Below are positions 1 through 10,025 of a DNA stretch of 64,000 nt, piece by piece (the stretch's first letter is position 1; every line of letters begins with the position of its first letter). The DNA comes from Aquabacterium commune (lineage in GTDB: Bacteria; Pseudomonadota; Gammaproteobacteria; Burkholderiales; Burkholderiaceae_C): contig NZ_SNXW01000009.1 in NCBI RefSeq assembly GCF_004362855.1, positions 85,655 to 149,654 of the forward strand, given 5' to 3'. Below the pieces are notes generated by a model. That model saw nothing but the letters and a program-made list of their open reading frames with translations. It was not told where the DNA came from and did no database searches. A program made the translations under genes and the position numbers.

Positions 1-3000
1 CAGCGCGATGGCGTGATCTACCGTGCAGACTTGCTGGCAGACGCGCGTCGCCGCATCACCATCGGTGACGTCACCGGCCTCTACAACGACATCCGATACA
101 GCGCAGCCGAGTACTCGACCGCCGGCGGCATGTTGCGCATGCAGGCTCAGGGCGCGATGCTTCTGGACGCGGGCGCCAGCATCGATTTCAGCGGCGGCAA
201 GGTGACTTACGACGCAGGCACCCTCGTGTCTTCGCTGTTGCTGCGCAATGGCGCTGTCGCGCGCCTTGAAGATGCCAGCAAGGACCTGCGCTACTCCGAG
301 CTGATCTCCGACCCCAGCAGTGCCACCGAGGATGAACTTGCCCGCCTCGGGTTGGCCGACCCAGGCGTGACCGCGCCGAATGTGCTGGAGTCGCAAACTG
401 TGGGCATGAGCGCAGGTGTTGCCCTGATGTCGGCCCCGGTGATGTCACTGGGTGCCACGCTGAATGGTGGCGTGACGATGAGCGATGTGCAGCGATTGTC
501 CACCGATGTGGCTGAGCGCGACAAAGCCTTCAACACCAGTATCACGCTGGGGGCGGTGACCGACTTCTCCCGCGTGGTCAACCGCTCTGCCGCACTCACA
601 ACACAGCCTCATCTGTATGCCTCGCTCAAGCCCACCGCGGGTTTGCTGGTGCTGGGCCAACACCATGGCACGGTGTCCAATGGCGTGGAGGAGCGCACGG
701 TCCAGTCTTCCATCCAGGTCACGACCAGTGGCTTGAGCCTGCCCACGCTTGCAAGCGCCTGGACCACGGAAAGTTGGCAACAAACCTTGGCGCAGGTGGG
801 CACAGACCTGAAGGTGTCGGCCGCCTTGATCAATGCGGCTGGTCTTGCAGGGCTGACGTTGCAGGCTGACAAAGTGAGCATAGGCTCAGCAGTCCAGGGT
901 GACTTGCCTGCGCTCAGCTTGGCGTCGGGTGGCAGCTTCGAAGCGAATGCCTTCTCCGGCGTACAGGTGGATGGGCGCATCGCCTCGGCCGGCGGTGCCA
1001 TCTCGCTGTTGGCACGCAAGGAGGGGGCTGACGTGGTGCTGGGCAGCACCGCATCGCTGGATGCTGCTGGCACGGTGCGCGATGAGCGGGTGAGTGCTGC
1101 GCCCGCCAACGAAGGTGTTGCCCGCAAGGGGGGCACTGTGACCCTGCAGGCAGCACGAAGCGTGCTGGCCGCAACCGGCAGTGACATCGATGTCTCTGGC
1201 GCCGCGTGGCGTTCCAGCGGTGGCGCCTACGTGCAGGGCACGGCGGGTGAGCTGTCGATTGCTGTCAACCAACAGTACCTTGACAAAACCAGCGCTCCGG
1301 CGGGCACCTTGTCGCTGGGCAGCACCCTGAGTGCTTATGACTTCAGCGCTGGCGGCACTTTCACGCTGAAAGGCATCCCCGCCTTGGTGATTGGCGGCAC
1401 CCGCAAGGGTGCGTTTGCCATCGGCAACCAGCTGTTTGCCGACCGTGGCTTCGGCAAGCTGGACGTGACCACGATTGGTCACATCGACATTGCCAGCGGG
1501 GCTCTTGTCCAGCCCACGCTGGTCAACATGGTGCCCACCGCAGCGCGGCTGGCGGGCCTCACCGCCCAGCCCTACGAGCTCACGGTCCTGGAGGCTGGCC
1601 GACGTCAACCCTTCCGTTTGACGCTCAAGGCAGAGGCCTTGCCTGGGACCACCGCGGCGGACACCACCTCCGGCTTGCCCAACGGGGCCAACCTCACGGT
1701 GGGCCAGGGAGCGTTGATCGATGTCGGCATTGGCGGCGCCATTGACCTGAGTGCGGGCGGCAGCATTGAAATGGACGGCACCTTGAGGGCGCTGGCTGGC
1801 AACGTCAGTCTGAAGTTGCTCGGTACACGCGGTGCGTCGGCCACGGACACAAGCGCGTTTGAGGCCCAAGGATACTTGAAGGGCCAGCGCATCCACCTGG
1901 ACAACGATGCGCTGATTGATGTTTCTGGCGTGGTCAAAAGCTACCTGATTGACGGTGGCCTTGCTGCTTTCCTGGGGCTGGGTCAGCGTGAGGTGGGTGA
2001 AGTGCTCTCCGGTGGCACGGTCACCTTGGGTGGGAGTGATGGTACGGCCACGCGCGGTCAGCTCATCATGGACAAGGACGCCACCATCCGTCTCAATGGC
2101 GTCAGTGGTTTGCTGGACCGCAGCGCGCTGCCGGGCAAGAGCCTGATCAGCGCGGGCGCGGGTACTTTGAACATCATGTCCACCGACGGCTTCCAGTTGC
2201 TGGGCAAGGTGGAGGCGGCAGCACCGAATGCGTCTGTGTCGGGCGGCACGATCAACATTGCGCTCAGCCAAGAAGGCTTGGTGGACCGCACGGATCCGGC
2301 CTTGGTTGCCGAGGATGGCGTGGAGTTCAAGAAATATCCCGAAGGTCAGCGCAGCATCCGAATCACTGGCAGCCAGGCGCAGGCCGTGACATTGGCTGAA
2401 TCGGGGCTGGGATTTGGCGAGGGCGTGGTGTCGGCCGAGTTGCTCAACACCTCGGGCTTTGACCGCATTCAGTTGCGAGCCGACCAGAGCGTCCAACTCA
2501 ATGCGGGTGCCAATTTGGTGGCAGCGGACAACCGCACAAGGTTGCAGTCTGTTGTGCTCAATGCCTCGGTGATCGACGTGGCCGATGGCGCGGGACACAC
2601 CATCCAGGCACACCAAGTCAGCATGGGCCCCAAAGGCAAGCCGGGTGATGCGCTGCCTGTGGCACTGCCTCAGGTCACGGCAGCCAGCAAGCGTGCGGCG
2701 GCCGGCGATTTGGGCGGCACCGGCTCCCTGGAGGTGCAGGCAGGTTTGATCGAGGTGGTGGGCGACACGGCGGTGCTGGGCACCGACAAGCTCACGCTCA
2801 ATGCCACCTTGGCGCCTGCAGCAGCGGCATCGCTGGGTCGCACCAATGGTGAGATCCGCTTTGTGGGTCAATCGTCTGCGAGCAATGCGGCCTTGACGGG
2901 ACAACTCAGCTTCAGCGGTGAGTTGAACTTGGTGGCGGGACAGGTGTATGCGACCACGCTGTCCAAATTCAATGTGAAGGGTTATGACACGGCCGGCGCC

Positions 3001-6000
3001 GACATGAAGGGCACTTTGAACATCCTGACGCCGTCCGCAGGGATCAGCAGCAGCCAGACACCGTTGTCCGCCCTGGCTGCTTTGAACCTGCGTGCCAACA
3101 GCATCACGCTGGATGGCACCGTGCGACAGCCCTTTGGCAGCATCGACGTCGAGGCCAACACACTGACCCTGACCGGTCGCGCCGACTTGTCGGTTTCCGG
3201 TGATGGCACCAAGGTGCCCGTGGGCACCACCCTCAACCAGACGCAATGGGTGTATGGCACCCAGGGCACGGTGACGACCACAGGCACCGCCGCCAACATC
3301 GCGCCCAAAGACAACGCCACGGCCATCGACCTGAGCCAGCTGCCGCTCAACAAGCAGATCACGCTCAATGGCAAGACACAGCTGAAGATCGACAGCCAGT
3401 CTGCCGTGGACGTGCGTGCCGGTGGCGACATCGTGGCCTCCGAGTTCAAGCAAGGCGTTGGCGGCACCACCGACACCTACCTGCGCAAGAACGTTTTTGC
3501 TGTGCTGCCCAACTACAGCTATGACTTTGCGCCCACGGATGCCGACATCGGTGCCACCGCGCAGAAGGTGGGTTCTACCCTGAGAGCCGGTGACCAGATC
3601 ACCATCGCCACCGACAACGGCGTCTTGAAGGCTGGCACCTACACCCTGATGGATGCGCGCTACGGCATCCTGCCCGGCGCGGTGCTGGTCAGCGCCACAA
3701 CCTTGCCCGTGACGGCTCCCCTGCCTGTCGCCGTGCAGAACGACGACGGCTCGGTGATCGTGTCTGGTCATCGCAAGGCCACAGGCACAGCGCAGAGCGG
3801 CGGTGGCGATCAACGCCTGGCGCTGACCCTGGAGCCCGAGGCAACCTTCCGCAAGAAGTCCGAAGTCATCCTGACCTCGGGCAACGCGTACCAGCAACAA
3901 CAGTCGGTCCGAAGCGGCAACACCCTCTTCAACCCAGGAGATGCCGGACGTGTTTCGCTGCTTTCTGAGAAGGCATTCGATTGGGCTGCACGCTTCAATT
4001 TCTCTGGCAAGGCTCAAGAGGGTTTGAGCGCGGGTCAGTTCGACCTGTCCATGCTGAACATGGTGGTTCAGGCCGACCCGTCACAGGCGGGGCCGACAGG
4101 GGCCAAGAGCGTCAGCCTGGATCAGCTCAACGCCCTGGGTGCCGACAGTGTGTTGCTGGGTGGAAAGCGCACCACTCAGGCCGATGGCAGCATCAAGGTT
4201 GAACGCAATGCCAACAGCATCACGTTCCAGGCTGATCTGGATGCGAATGGCGCTCCTGTCGTGGGAACGGCTGAGGCGCCGCGCAATGTGCTCAGCACGG
4301 GCGGTGAGCTCATGGCCGTGGCAACCCGTGAACTCACGGTCGAGAATGGCTTGACCATTGTGTCCACCGGGGCAGACACGGGTGCATCGCGGCGGTATGA
4401 AATCCAGAACGCGGGTGCTGCGCTGCAGGTTGGCAACTTGGCCAACACCGACATCAGCGTGGTATTCAGCGACGGCGCTTTGACGGAGACCGCACAGGGC
4501 AACCTGACGGCTGGCAAGGACGACAAGGCCGGCAATGTCAAGCTGCAGGGCAACTCGGTACAGTTGGACGCCACCCATGTGTTGTCCGTGGCCCAGTCCA
4601 CCGAACTCATCACGCGATCCTTGAGCCTGGGCGGCCAGCGCGTGGCCGTTGGCGCAAGTGGCGAGGACGAGCTGGACGATGCCACGCTCTCGGTCAGCGA
4701 CAAGTTGCTGACCGCAGCCAACAATGCAGACCGTCTCAAGCTGCGTTCTTACACGAGCATTGATTTCTATCGATCCGTCGAGCTGGGCTCCGATCAGATG
4801 ACCCGACTGTCGCTGGACGCGCCGCAGTTGCTGGGGCGCGGTACCGCGGCAGACACGGCGGTCGTTCGTGCTCGCGAGGTGGTGCTGGCCAACAGCTCGG
4901 GCCGCAAGGCGCCAACCCAGCAGGTGACGGAGAACGGCAACTTCGTGACGAAGGCTGAGTTGGGGGCATCCGCGCTGCTGGTGAGCGCCAAGCCAGTCCT
5001 GCGCGATGGCAAAACGGGTGGCCTGACCATCGCTGCCTCCCTGACGGCTCAGCAGAGCGCTGAGGCGCAGGCGGGACAGCGCCTGGCCTTTGGCAAAGGC
5101 ACGCTGCAAAGCGCCGGGGACATCATCTTCTCAGGCCGAGGCCAGACCGTGGCACAGGGTGACTTGACCCTGCGCGCAGCCCGCGTCACCGCGGACAGCA
5201 CGTCCGATCAGACCGTCGAAGCCACAGGGGCACTCAACATTGAGAAAGCCCCAGGCGGTAAAACGCTGAACGAGTCCCTGGGCGCCGGCGGCAAGGTGGC
5301 CCTGGCCGGAGCGACCGTGACCCAAGCAGGCCTCATCGACATCGAGGCTGGCCGGGTGAGCATGATGGGCGCGGGGGTGACTGGCCAGACCGACACCGTC
5401 GTTTTCGCTGAAGGTTCCGAGACGCGCGTGGATGGTCGCACCCTCAAGGTGTCAGACACTCACGCCGTGGCATCAGGTGGTGGGCAGATCACGGCCCAGG
5501 CCCGCACGGGCCGCATGGTGATCGATGGCGCGCTGTCAGCTGCCGCAGCCGCGATTCCGGAGGGGATGACGGGCGATGCGCCATACGCTGGCACCGTCAC
5601 GTTGAAGGCGGCGGATGCCGTGGTGATGGGTGAGAAAGCGGCCATCAATCTGGAAGCCAGCAGTGGCAAGGGCGGCAATCTGAATGTCGATGCCGGCAAA
5701 CTGCTGCTCGGTGACAGTGCACAGGCCGCAGCGCTGGCCAATGCCAGGGTCGCGCAGAGTGGTCTGGACAAGCTGATGGACATCAGCCGCAACGCCAGCG
5801 GCAATGCGCACCGCGCCGTGGATGTGCGCGTGCGCGCCGATGACCTCAGCCTCAACACGTCCGTCAAGGCTGCCATGGTGGCCCTGACGTCGGACAGCGG
5901 CAAAGTCACTTTGGGCGGGCAGTCCAAAATCGACGCCACGGCCCTGCAAGGTGGTGTGGTGCAACTGCAGGCCAAGGGTGACCTGACCCTGCAGACCGGT

Positions 6001-9000
6001 GCGCAGGTGTTGGCCCAGTCCACGCGTGCGGGCGCCAACGGAGGGGACATCCTCCTGTCCTCCACAAGCGGCCAAGTGCTTTTGGGCAAGGCCACGGTCA
6101 AGGCTGACAGCGAGGGTGACACTGCCGATGGCCGCATCGTCATCCGCGCAGGCCAGACCCAGGATGCGGCTGGCAACTACACCGGCGACGTGAATGTGGG
6201 TTTGCTGCCTGCAGGCGCAGCCGATGCAGTGGATGACAAGCTGACGCTGCAAGCGGGTCAGATCGAGATCGAAGCCGTGCGCGTGTACAAGGACGCGGCT
6301 GACACTGCAGTCAACGCACAACACACCAGCCTCATCGCTGGGGTCAGCAGTGGCCAGGCCTGGGGTCTGACCACCCTGGTCGAAGACGCTGCCAAATTCG
6401 CCACGGACACCAACAAAGCCAAAGTTTTGAACAATCTGGGCTTGAGCAACCGTCCTGAGGTGCACGTCAAGGCCGGTGTGGAGGTGCAAACTTTGGGCAA
6501 CCTCACGGTGGACAATGGCACCACCGAGATCACGCTCAACACGGTGAGGGCAGGTACAGAGCCGATCACGCTCACCATCCGCTCAGCAGGGGACATCAAT
6601 GTCAACAGCACGGTGAGCGACGGTTTCACCGCGGCCAGCGGCATCCTGAGCACCGCGGCCGGTGACGCCACTTCCATGCGCTTCGTGGCCGGTGCAGACA
6701 CCTCGTCGGCCAAGCTATCGGCCACACAGGCTGATGCAACAAAGGGGCACTTCACGCTGGCGGGTGGCAAGTTCATCCGCACCACGGCAGGTTCCATCGA
6801 CGTCAACGCTTCGGGCGACGTGCGCTTGATGGCGCCGACGCTGGCGACGTCATCGGCCATCTACGTGGCGGGCCGGACGTCGGCCCTGGCCAGCAATGAG
6901 CGCGTCACGTCCAACCCGTCTGCCAACGCCAGGTTCACTGAGCGCGGTGGGCGCCTCACGGTGGCGGCGGGCGGCAACGTTGGCAGCTACTTCCTCGACA
7001 GCGACAATGCCAACGCGTTGACCCAGCAGCAGGTGGCCCAGATGACGGGCAACTATTTCTTCCACGGTGGCACGACGGCTATTCCGGTGGCTTGGTGGAC
7101 GGGCTTCAACGCTTTCCGCCAGGGCTTTGGTTCTTTCGGTGGCGGCAACATCAGCGTCACTGCAGGCAATGCCGTGAGCAACGTGGCGGTGGTCGCACCC
7201 ACGAGTGCTCGCACGGTGCAGGTGGTGGATGCCGCAGGCAAGGTGTTGCGCACGGAACTCAAGGAGCTCAACGGCGGCAACATCGAGGTGCTGGCCGGTG
7301 GCGACATCGACGGCGGTGTCTATTTCCTGGGCCGTGGCCAGGGACGCATTGCGGCCGGTGGTTCGCTCAACCGAGGGGCGGACCAAGTGTCGGACAAGCT
7401 CGTTGATGGCGTCGTCCCTCGTCCTGATGGCACAGTCGTCTATGAGCCTGGCGCCATGTTGGGCTTGATGGCTGGCACTTGGGATGTGTCCGCTCTGAAG
7501 GACCTGAACGTGTCCTACATCTTCAACCCGACGGTGCTGCCTTTCCGCACCAACGGTCAGAGTCCGTACAACACCGGCAACATCACCAATGCCGCCTCGG
7601 GGTTGAATGCCAACAATGCATCGGTGTACTTCACGTACGCCGCAGACGCTGGCGTGACCCTGACCTCTGTGCAAGGCAGCGTGAACTGGGAAACCAATGC
7701 CCAGGCGCTCAATTTGATGCACAGGAACGCGGACGCCACGTCAGCCGCCGCTGGCATTGGCTTGACTCCTACAGGCGCGGCGGCGTCGACATTGGGCTCG
7801 CTGGCCAGCGTGGCGCCGCCTGTGGTCAGCATCAACAGCCTCCAAGGCAATGTGCTGATCAACACGGCCGGTCGTGCTTTGGCAGAGGAAAACGGCACCA
7901 TACCGAGCACCAACGGCATTGCGGTGCAACCCATTTACGTGATGCCGACCGCCAAATCGGACGTCAACATCTACGCGGCCCAAGACCTGGTTCTGCAGGG
8001 CAATTTGCAGCTCTTGGACGCCCAGCAGGCGCAGCTGGGCTTGCCCAGTATGACGAAGCCTGCATTGGTGGCTGGCAACACCACCACGCTCACCAGCAAC
8101 AACATTGCAGCGCTGAACAATAACTTGCAGCCAGGCTCCAGCACGACGGTGACCTCTGCCAACGGCCTGCGCGTATCGAGTGATCTGGATGTTCTGAGTG
8201 CAACGACCATCAGCGACCTGGGGCAGGCCGCCAACGCCAAGGTGGTGCACGTTTACGCCGGGAGGGACATTGTTTTTGATACCAAGACAGATGACGGTCT
8301 GGTGGTCGATCCATTCTTGCGCAGCAATCGGCCGATGGAGTTGGTGGCGGGTCGTGACATGGTCAATCCTGCGGTTATCGGCCAGAACTTCACAGAAGAC
8401 GATGTGACCCGCATCGCGGCAGGCCGTGACATCACTGGTGGCACCACCACCAGCAGCCAGATATTGCTGGGCGGGCCCGGTGCCTTGCGTGTCGAGGCGG
8501 GCCGTGACATCAACCTCAACCAGTCGCTGGGTGTGGTTGCGGTGGGCAATGAGATCAACACTGCCTTGCCCGAGCAGTCGGCCAAGATCACACTGTCTGC
8601 AGGCAATGCACGTACCGTCAACCTCTCGCAGTTGTTGGCCCAGCACGGGGCTGACCCTGCCTTGCGCTTGGCCATGAACGCTGCGCTGGAAGCCAGCAAG
8701 CTGCCTGTGCCTGGGGGCGCGGACAGCTGGGCGGCGCTCGGCTTCGAGGCTGCCCTGTCCGCCTTCAGCGGGCTGACAGACGGGCACCAGGTGGCTGCAG
8801 TGAGCCAATACCTCAATGCGGTCTTCGTGGCGCGCTATCTGCCTGACCAGGCCGGTCGTTCCGACGCTTACTACCGCTCTGACGCTTTCCTGCGACTCAA
8901 GCAGGAGGCCATGTGGAAGGAGGCCATCAGCCTGGCGGGTCAAGCCGTGGCCATTGCCGTGTCCAGCAACGCGGCGGAGGAAGCCACTCGCGCAGCGCAG

Positions 9001-9855
9001 CGCAAGGCTCTGTTCGCGCAGGCTGCCGGTGTGGTGGACCTTGCTGGCTTGGGCGCCAGCTTCAATCGCAGCGGTGACATCAACCTCTCCAATGCCAAGG
9101 TCCATAACCTGGGTCTGGGTGGCGGCACGCAGTTGGGACAAGTGGACAACAGCCTGGGAGGCATCGATTTGGTCGCGGCTGGACAAGTCACCGCAGGCCT
9201 GCCAAGCGCCGATGCGAGGAAACCCGGTGGCTTCATCAACTTCCAGGGTGGCAGCTTCCGTTCTTTGACGGGTGGTGACTTCCTGGCAGAAGACCAGAAG
9301 GTCATTGTGGTGGGACGTGGCAACCTGTACATCTACACGCTGGATGGCAGCATCGACTCGGGCAAGGGCTCCAACACGAGTGCGGCCAAGCCACTGCCTG
9401 TACGCGTGTTCGACGCAACGACCGGCCGCGTGATCACGCAGGGCCAGCCGCCGACCTCGGGCAGCGGCTTCCAGGCGGTGGGGGCGCCCAGTGACGTGGA
9501 AACCGTGATCGGCTTGTACGCACCCAACGGTGAAATCCGCGCCCTGGACGCCTTCATCAAGGGCAGCAAGGTCGAGATCGCTGCACCCAAGGTGGTTGGC
9601 GCTGACAACATCGCTAACGCCACTGGCACCACGGCCCCACCGCCGCCAGTGGTCTCCTTGAGCCTGACGCCCAAGGTGGCTGATACGGCAGCGGGCGTGG
9701 CGCAGGCGATCGATGCTGGTGACGCACGCGGCCGAGACAAGGCGTCCTCGTCGATGCTGACCGTGGAGCTGTTGGGCTTCGGTGACGGCAACGCCACAGC
9801 GGCTGGCGCCGCCGAGCCACCCAAAGAAAAAGACAAAGACAAAGAAAAGCGCTGA
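1..9855 (+). CDS. Filamentous-haemagglutinin-like giant exoprotein (5' end outside window)
   Basis: The frame is open from base 1, so the start and secretion signal lie upstream; about 3284 residues are visible. The protein is built of short Gly/Ala/Asp/Val/Leu-rich strands typical of right-handed beta-helix adhesins (phrases such as DLTLQTGAQVLA and DVRAGGDIV recur). AGRDI/AGRDM turns repeat at nt 8343-8520. A helical, less repetitive stretch (about nt 8620-9040) interrupts the helix near the C-terminus, as I recall for FHA-family proteins carrying DUF3739. The end has a hydrophobic SMLTVELLGFGDG segment (nt 9748-9786) and a Lys/Asp/Glu tail ending KEKR. Expected role: secreted surface adhesin or matrix protein. 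No TpsB transporter is visible; the nearest export or energy genes are the ExbB/ExbD/TonB/porin set downstream. Substrate and secretion route are inferred, not shown. Confidence 0.85.
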   Translation, partial: QRDGVIYRADLLADARRRITIGDVTGLYNDIRYSAAEYSTAGGMLRMQAQGAMLLDAGASIDFSGGKVTYDAGTLVSSLLLRNGAVARLEDASKDLRYSELISDPSSATEDELARLGLADPGVTAPNVLESQTVGMSAGVALMSAPVMSLGATLNGGVTMSDVQRLSTDVAERDKAFNTSITLGAVTDFSRVVNRSAALTTQPHLYASLKPTAGLLVLGQHHGTVSNGVEERTVQSSIQVTTSGLSLPTLASAWTTESWQQTLAQVGTDLKVSAALINAAGLAGLTLQADKVSIGSAVQGDLPALSLASGGSFEANAFSGVQVDGRIASAGGAISLLARKEGADVVLGSTASLDAAGTVRDERVSAAPANEGVARKGGTVTLQAARSVLAATGSDIDVSGAAWRSSGGAYVQGTAGELSIAVNQQYLDKTSAPAGTLSLGSTLSAYDFSAGGTFTLKGIPALVIGGTRKGAFAIGNQLFADRGFGKLDVTTIGHIDIASGALVQPTLVNMVPTAARLAGLTAQPYELTVLEAGRRQPFRLTLKAEALPGTTAADTTSGLPNGANLTVGQGALIDVGIGGAIDLSAGGSIEMDGTLRALAGNVSLKLLGTRGASATDTSAFEAQGYLKGQRIHLDNDALIDVSGVVKSYLIDGGLAAFLGLGQREVGEVLSGGTVTLGGSDGTATRGQLIMDKDATIRLNGVSGLLDRSALPGKSLISAGAGTLNIMSTDGFQLLGKVEAAAPNASVSGGTINIALSQEGLVDRTDPALVAEDGVEFKKYPEGQRSIRITGSQAQAVTLAESGLGFGEGVVSAELLNTSGFDRIQLRADQSVQLNAGANLVAADNRTRLQSVVLNASVIDVADGAGHTIQAHQVSMGPKGKPGDALPVALPQVTAASKRAAAGDLGGTGSLEVQAGLIEVVGDTAVLGTDKLTLNATLAPAAAASLGRTNGEIRFVGQSSASNAALTGQLSFSGELNLVAGQVYATTLSKFNVKGYDTAGADMKGTLNILTPSAGISSSQTPLSALAALNLRANSITLDGTVRQPFGSIDVEANTLTLTGRADLSVSGDGTKVPVGTTLNQTQWVYGTQGTVTTTGTAANIAPKDNATAIDLSQLPLNKQITLNGKTQLKIDSQSAVDVRAGGDIVASEFKQGVGGTTDTYLRKNVFAVLPNYSYDFAPTDADIGATAQKVGSTLRAGDQITIATDNGVLKAGTYTLMDARYGILPGAVLVSATTLPVTAPLPVAVQNDDGSVIVSGHRKATGTAQSGGGDQRLALTLEPEATFRKKSEVILTSGNAYQQQQSVRSGNTLFNPGDAGRVSLLSEKAFDWAARFNFSGKAQEGLSAGQFDLSMLNMVVQADPSQAGPTGAKSVSLDQLNALGADSVLLGGKRTTQADGSIKVERNANSITFQADLDANGAPVVGTAEAPRNVLSTGGELMAVATRELTVENGLTIVSTGADTGASRRYEIQNAGAALQVGNLANTDISVVFSDGALTETAQGNLTAGKDDKAGNVKLQGNSVQLDATHVLSVAQSTELITRSLSLGGQRVAVGASGEDELDDATLSVSDKLLTAANNADRLKLRSYTSIDFYRSVELGSDQMTRLSLDAPQLLGRGTAADTAVVRAREVVLANSSGRKAPTQQVTENGNFVTKAELGASALLVSAKPVLRDGKTGGLTIAASLTAQQSAEAQAGQRLAFGKGTLQSAGDIIFSGRGQTVAQGDLTLRAARVTADSTSDQTVEATGALNIEKAPGGKTLNESLGAGGKVALAGATVTQAGLIDIEAGRVSMMGAGVTGQTDTVVFAEGSETRVDGRTLKVSDTHAVASGGGQITAQARTGRMVIDGALSAAAAAIPEGMTGDAPYAGTVTLKAADAVVMGEKAAINLEASSGKGGNLNVDAGKLLLGDSAQAAALANARVAQSGLDKLMDISRNASGNAHRAVDVRVRADDLSLNTSVKAAMVALTSDSGKVTLGGQSKIDATALQGGVVQLQAKGDLTLQTGAQVLAQSTRAGANGGDILLSSTSGQVLLGKATVKADSEGDTADGRIVIRAGQTQDAAGNYTGDVNVGLLPAGAADAVDDKLTLQAGQIEIEAVRVYKDAADTAVNAQHTSLIAGVSSGQAWGLTTLVEDAAKFATDTNKAKVLNNLGLSNRPEVHVKAGVEVQTLGNLTVDNGTTEITLNTVRAGTEPITLTIRSAGDINVNSTVSDGFTAASGILSTAAGDATSMRFVAGADTSSAKLSATQADATKGHFTLAGGKFIRTTAGSIDVNASGDVRLMAPTLATSSAIYVAGRTSALASNERVTSNPSANARFTERGGRLTVAAGGNVGSYFLDSDNANALTQQQVAQMTGNYFFHGGTTAIPVAWWTGFNAFRQGFGSFGGGNISVTAGNAVSNVAVVAPTSARTVQVVDAAGKVLRTELKELNGGNIEVLAGGDIDGGVYFLGRGQGRIAAGGSLNRGADQVSDKLVDGVVPRPDGTVVYEPGAMLGLMAGTWDVSALKDLNVSYIFNPTVLPFRTNGQSPYNTGNITNAASGLNANNASVYFTYAADAGVTLTSVQGSVNWETNAQALNLMHRNADATSAAAGIGLTPTGAAASTLGSLASVAPPVVSINSLQGNVLINTAGRALAEENGTIPSTNGIAVQPIYVMPTAKSDVNIYAAQDLVLQGNLQLLDAQQAQLGLPSMTKPALVAGNTTTLTSNNIAALNNNLQPGSSTTVTSANGLRVSSDLDVLSATTISDLGQAANAKVVHVYAGRDIVFDTKTDDGLVVDPFLRSNRPMELVAGRDMVNPAVIGQNFTEDDVTRIAAGRDITGGTTTSSQILLGGPGALRVEAGRDINLNQSLGVVAVGNEINTALPEQSAKITLSAGNARTVNLSQLLAQHGADPALRLAMNAALEASKLPVPGGADSWAALGFEAALSAFSGLTDGHQVAAVSQYLNAVFVARYLPDQAGRSDAYYRSDAFLRLKQEAMWKEAISLAGQAVAIAVSSNAAEEATRAAQRKALFAQAAGVVDLAGLGASFNRSGDINLSNAKVHNLGLGGGTQLGQVDNSLGGIDLVAAGQVTAGLPSADARKPGGFINFQGGSFRSLTGGDFLAEDQKVIVVGRGNLYIYTLDGSIDSGKGSNTSAAKPLPVRVFDATTGRVITQGQPPTSGSGFQAVGAPSDVETVIGLYAPNGEIRALDAFIKGSKVEIAAPKVVGADNIANATGTTAPPPPVVSLSLTPKVADTAAGVAQAIDAGDARGRDKASSSMLTVELLGFGDGNATAAGAAEPPKEKDKDKEKR

Positions 9856-9876
9856 TCCCGCCGAGGGCCAGGCCCT

Positions 9877-9901
9877 GATCCAGGGGGGAGCCCCCCGGAT
9901 C
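9877..9901 (+). terminator. GC-rich hairpin after the FHA-like gene
   Basis: GATCC-A-GGGGGG, a two-base centre, then CCCCCC-GGATC: an almost perfect inverted repeat starting 21 nt after the stop codon. No T-tract follows, so it is a weak intrinsic terminator or an mRNA 3'-stabilising hairpin. It would partly separate transcription of the exoprotein from the exbB operon. Confidence 0.4.
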
Positions 9902-9938
9902 CCTCATTTGTGAATGTTGCGTGACTGGTTTTTGGGGT

Positions 9939-9963
9939 GCATTGATCCGTATGGATTCAATGC
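9939..9963. promoter_or_regulatory. Dyad symmetry upstream of exbB-like gene
   Basis: GCATTGATCC and GGATTCAATGC form inverted arms around GTAT, with one extra T in the right arm. It lies 63 nt before the exbB start and upstream of an AT-rich block containing AATAAT (9992-9997), the only -10-like hexamer here. No good -35 is seen at the right distance, so an activator operator is possible; an RNA hairpin is the alternative. Confidence 0.35.
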
Positions 9964-10025
9964 ATTCCCTAACCAGGACACATGATTTTTCAATAATCCA
10001 CTCTCTTTTCTTCACCGGTCTGATC

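Noticed and set aside
886..4017. 1043-codon open frame on the minus strand inside the FHA-like gene
   Set aside because: It is His/Gln/Arg-rich, lies opposite a clearly repetitive beta-helical protein and has no family motif; long antisense frames are expected in high-GC repetitive genes.
8343..8520. CRISPR-like repeats
   Set aside because: Repeated AGRD units are irregularly spaced, in frame and part of the beta-helix coding sequence.
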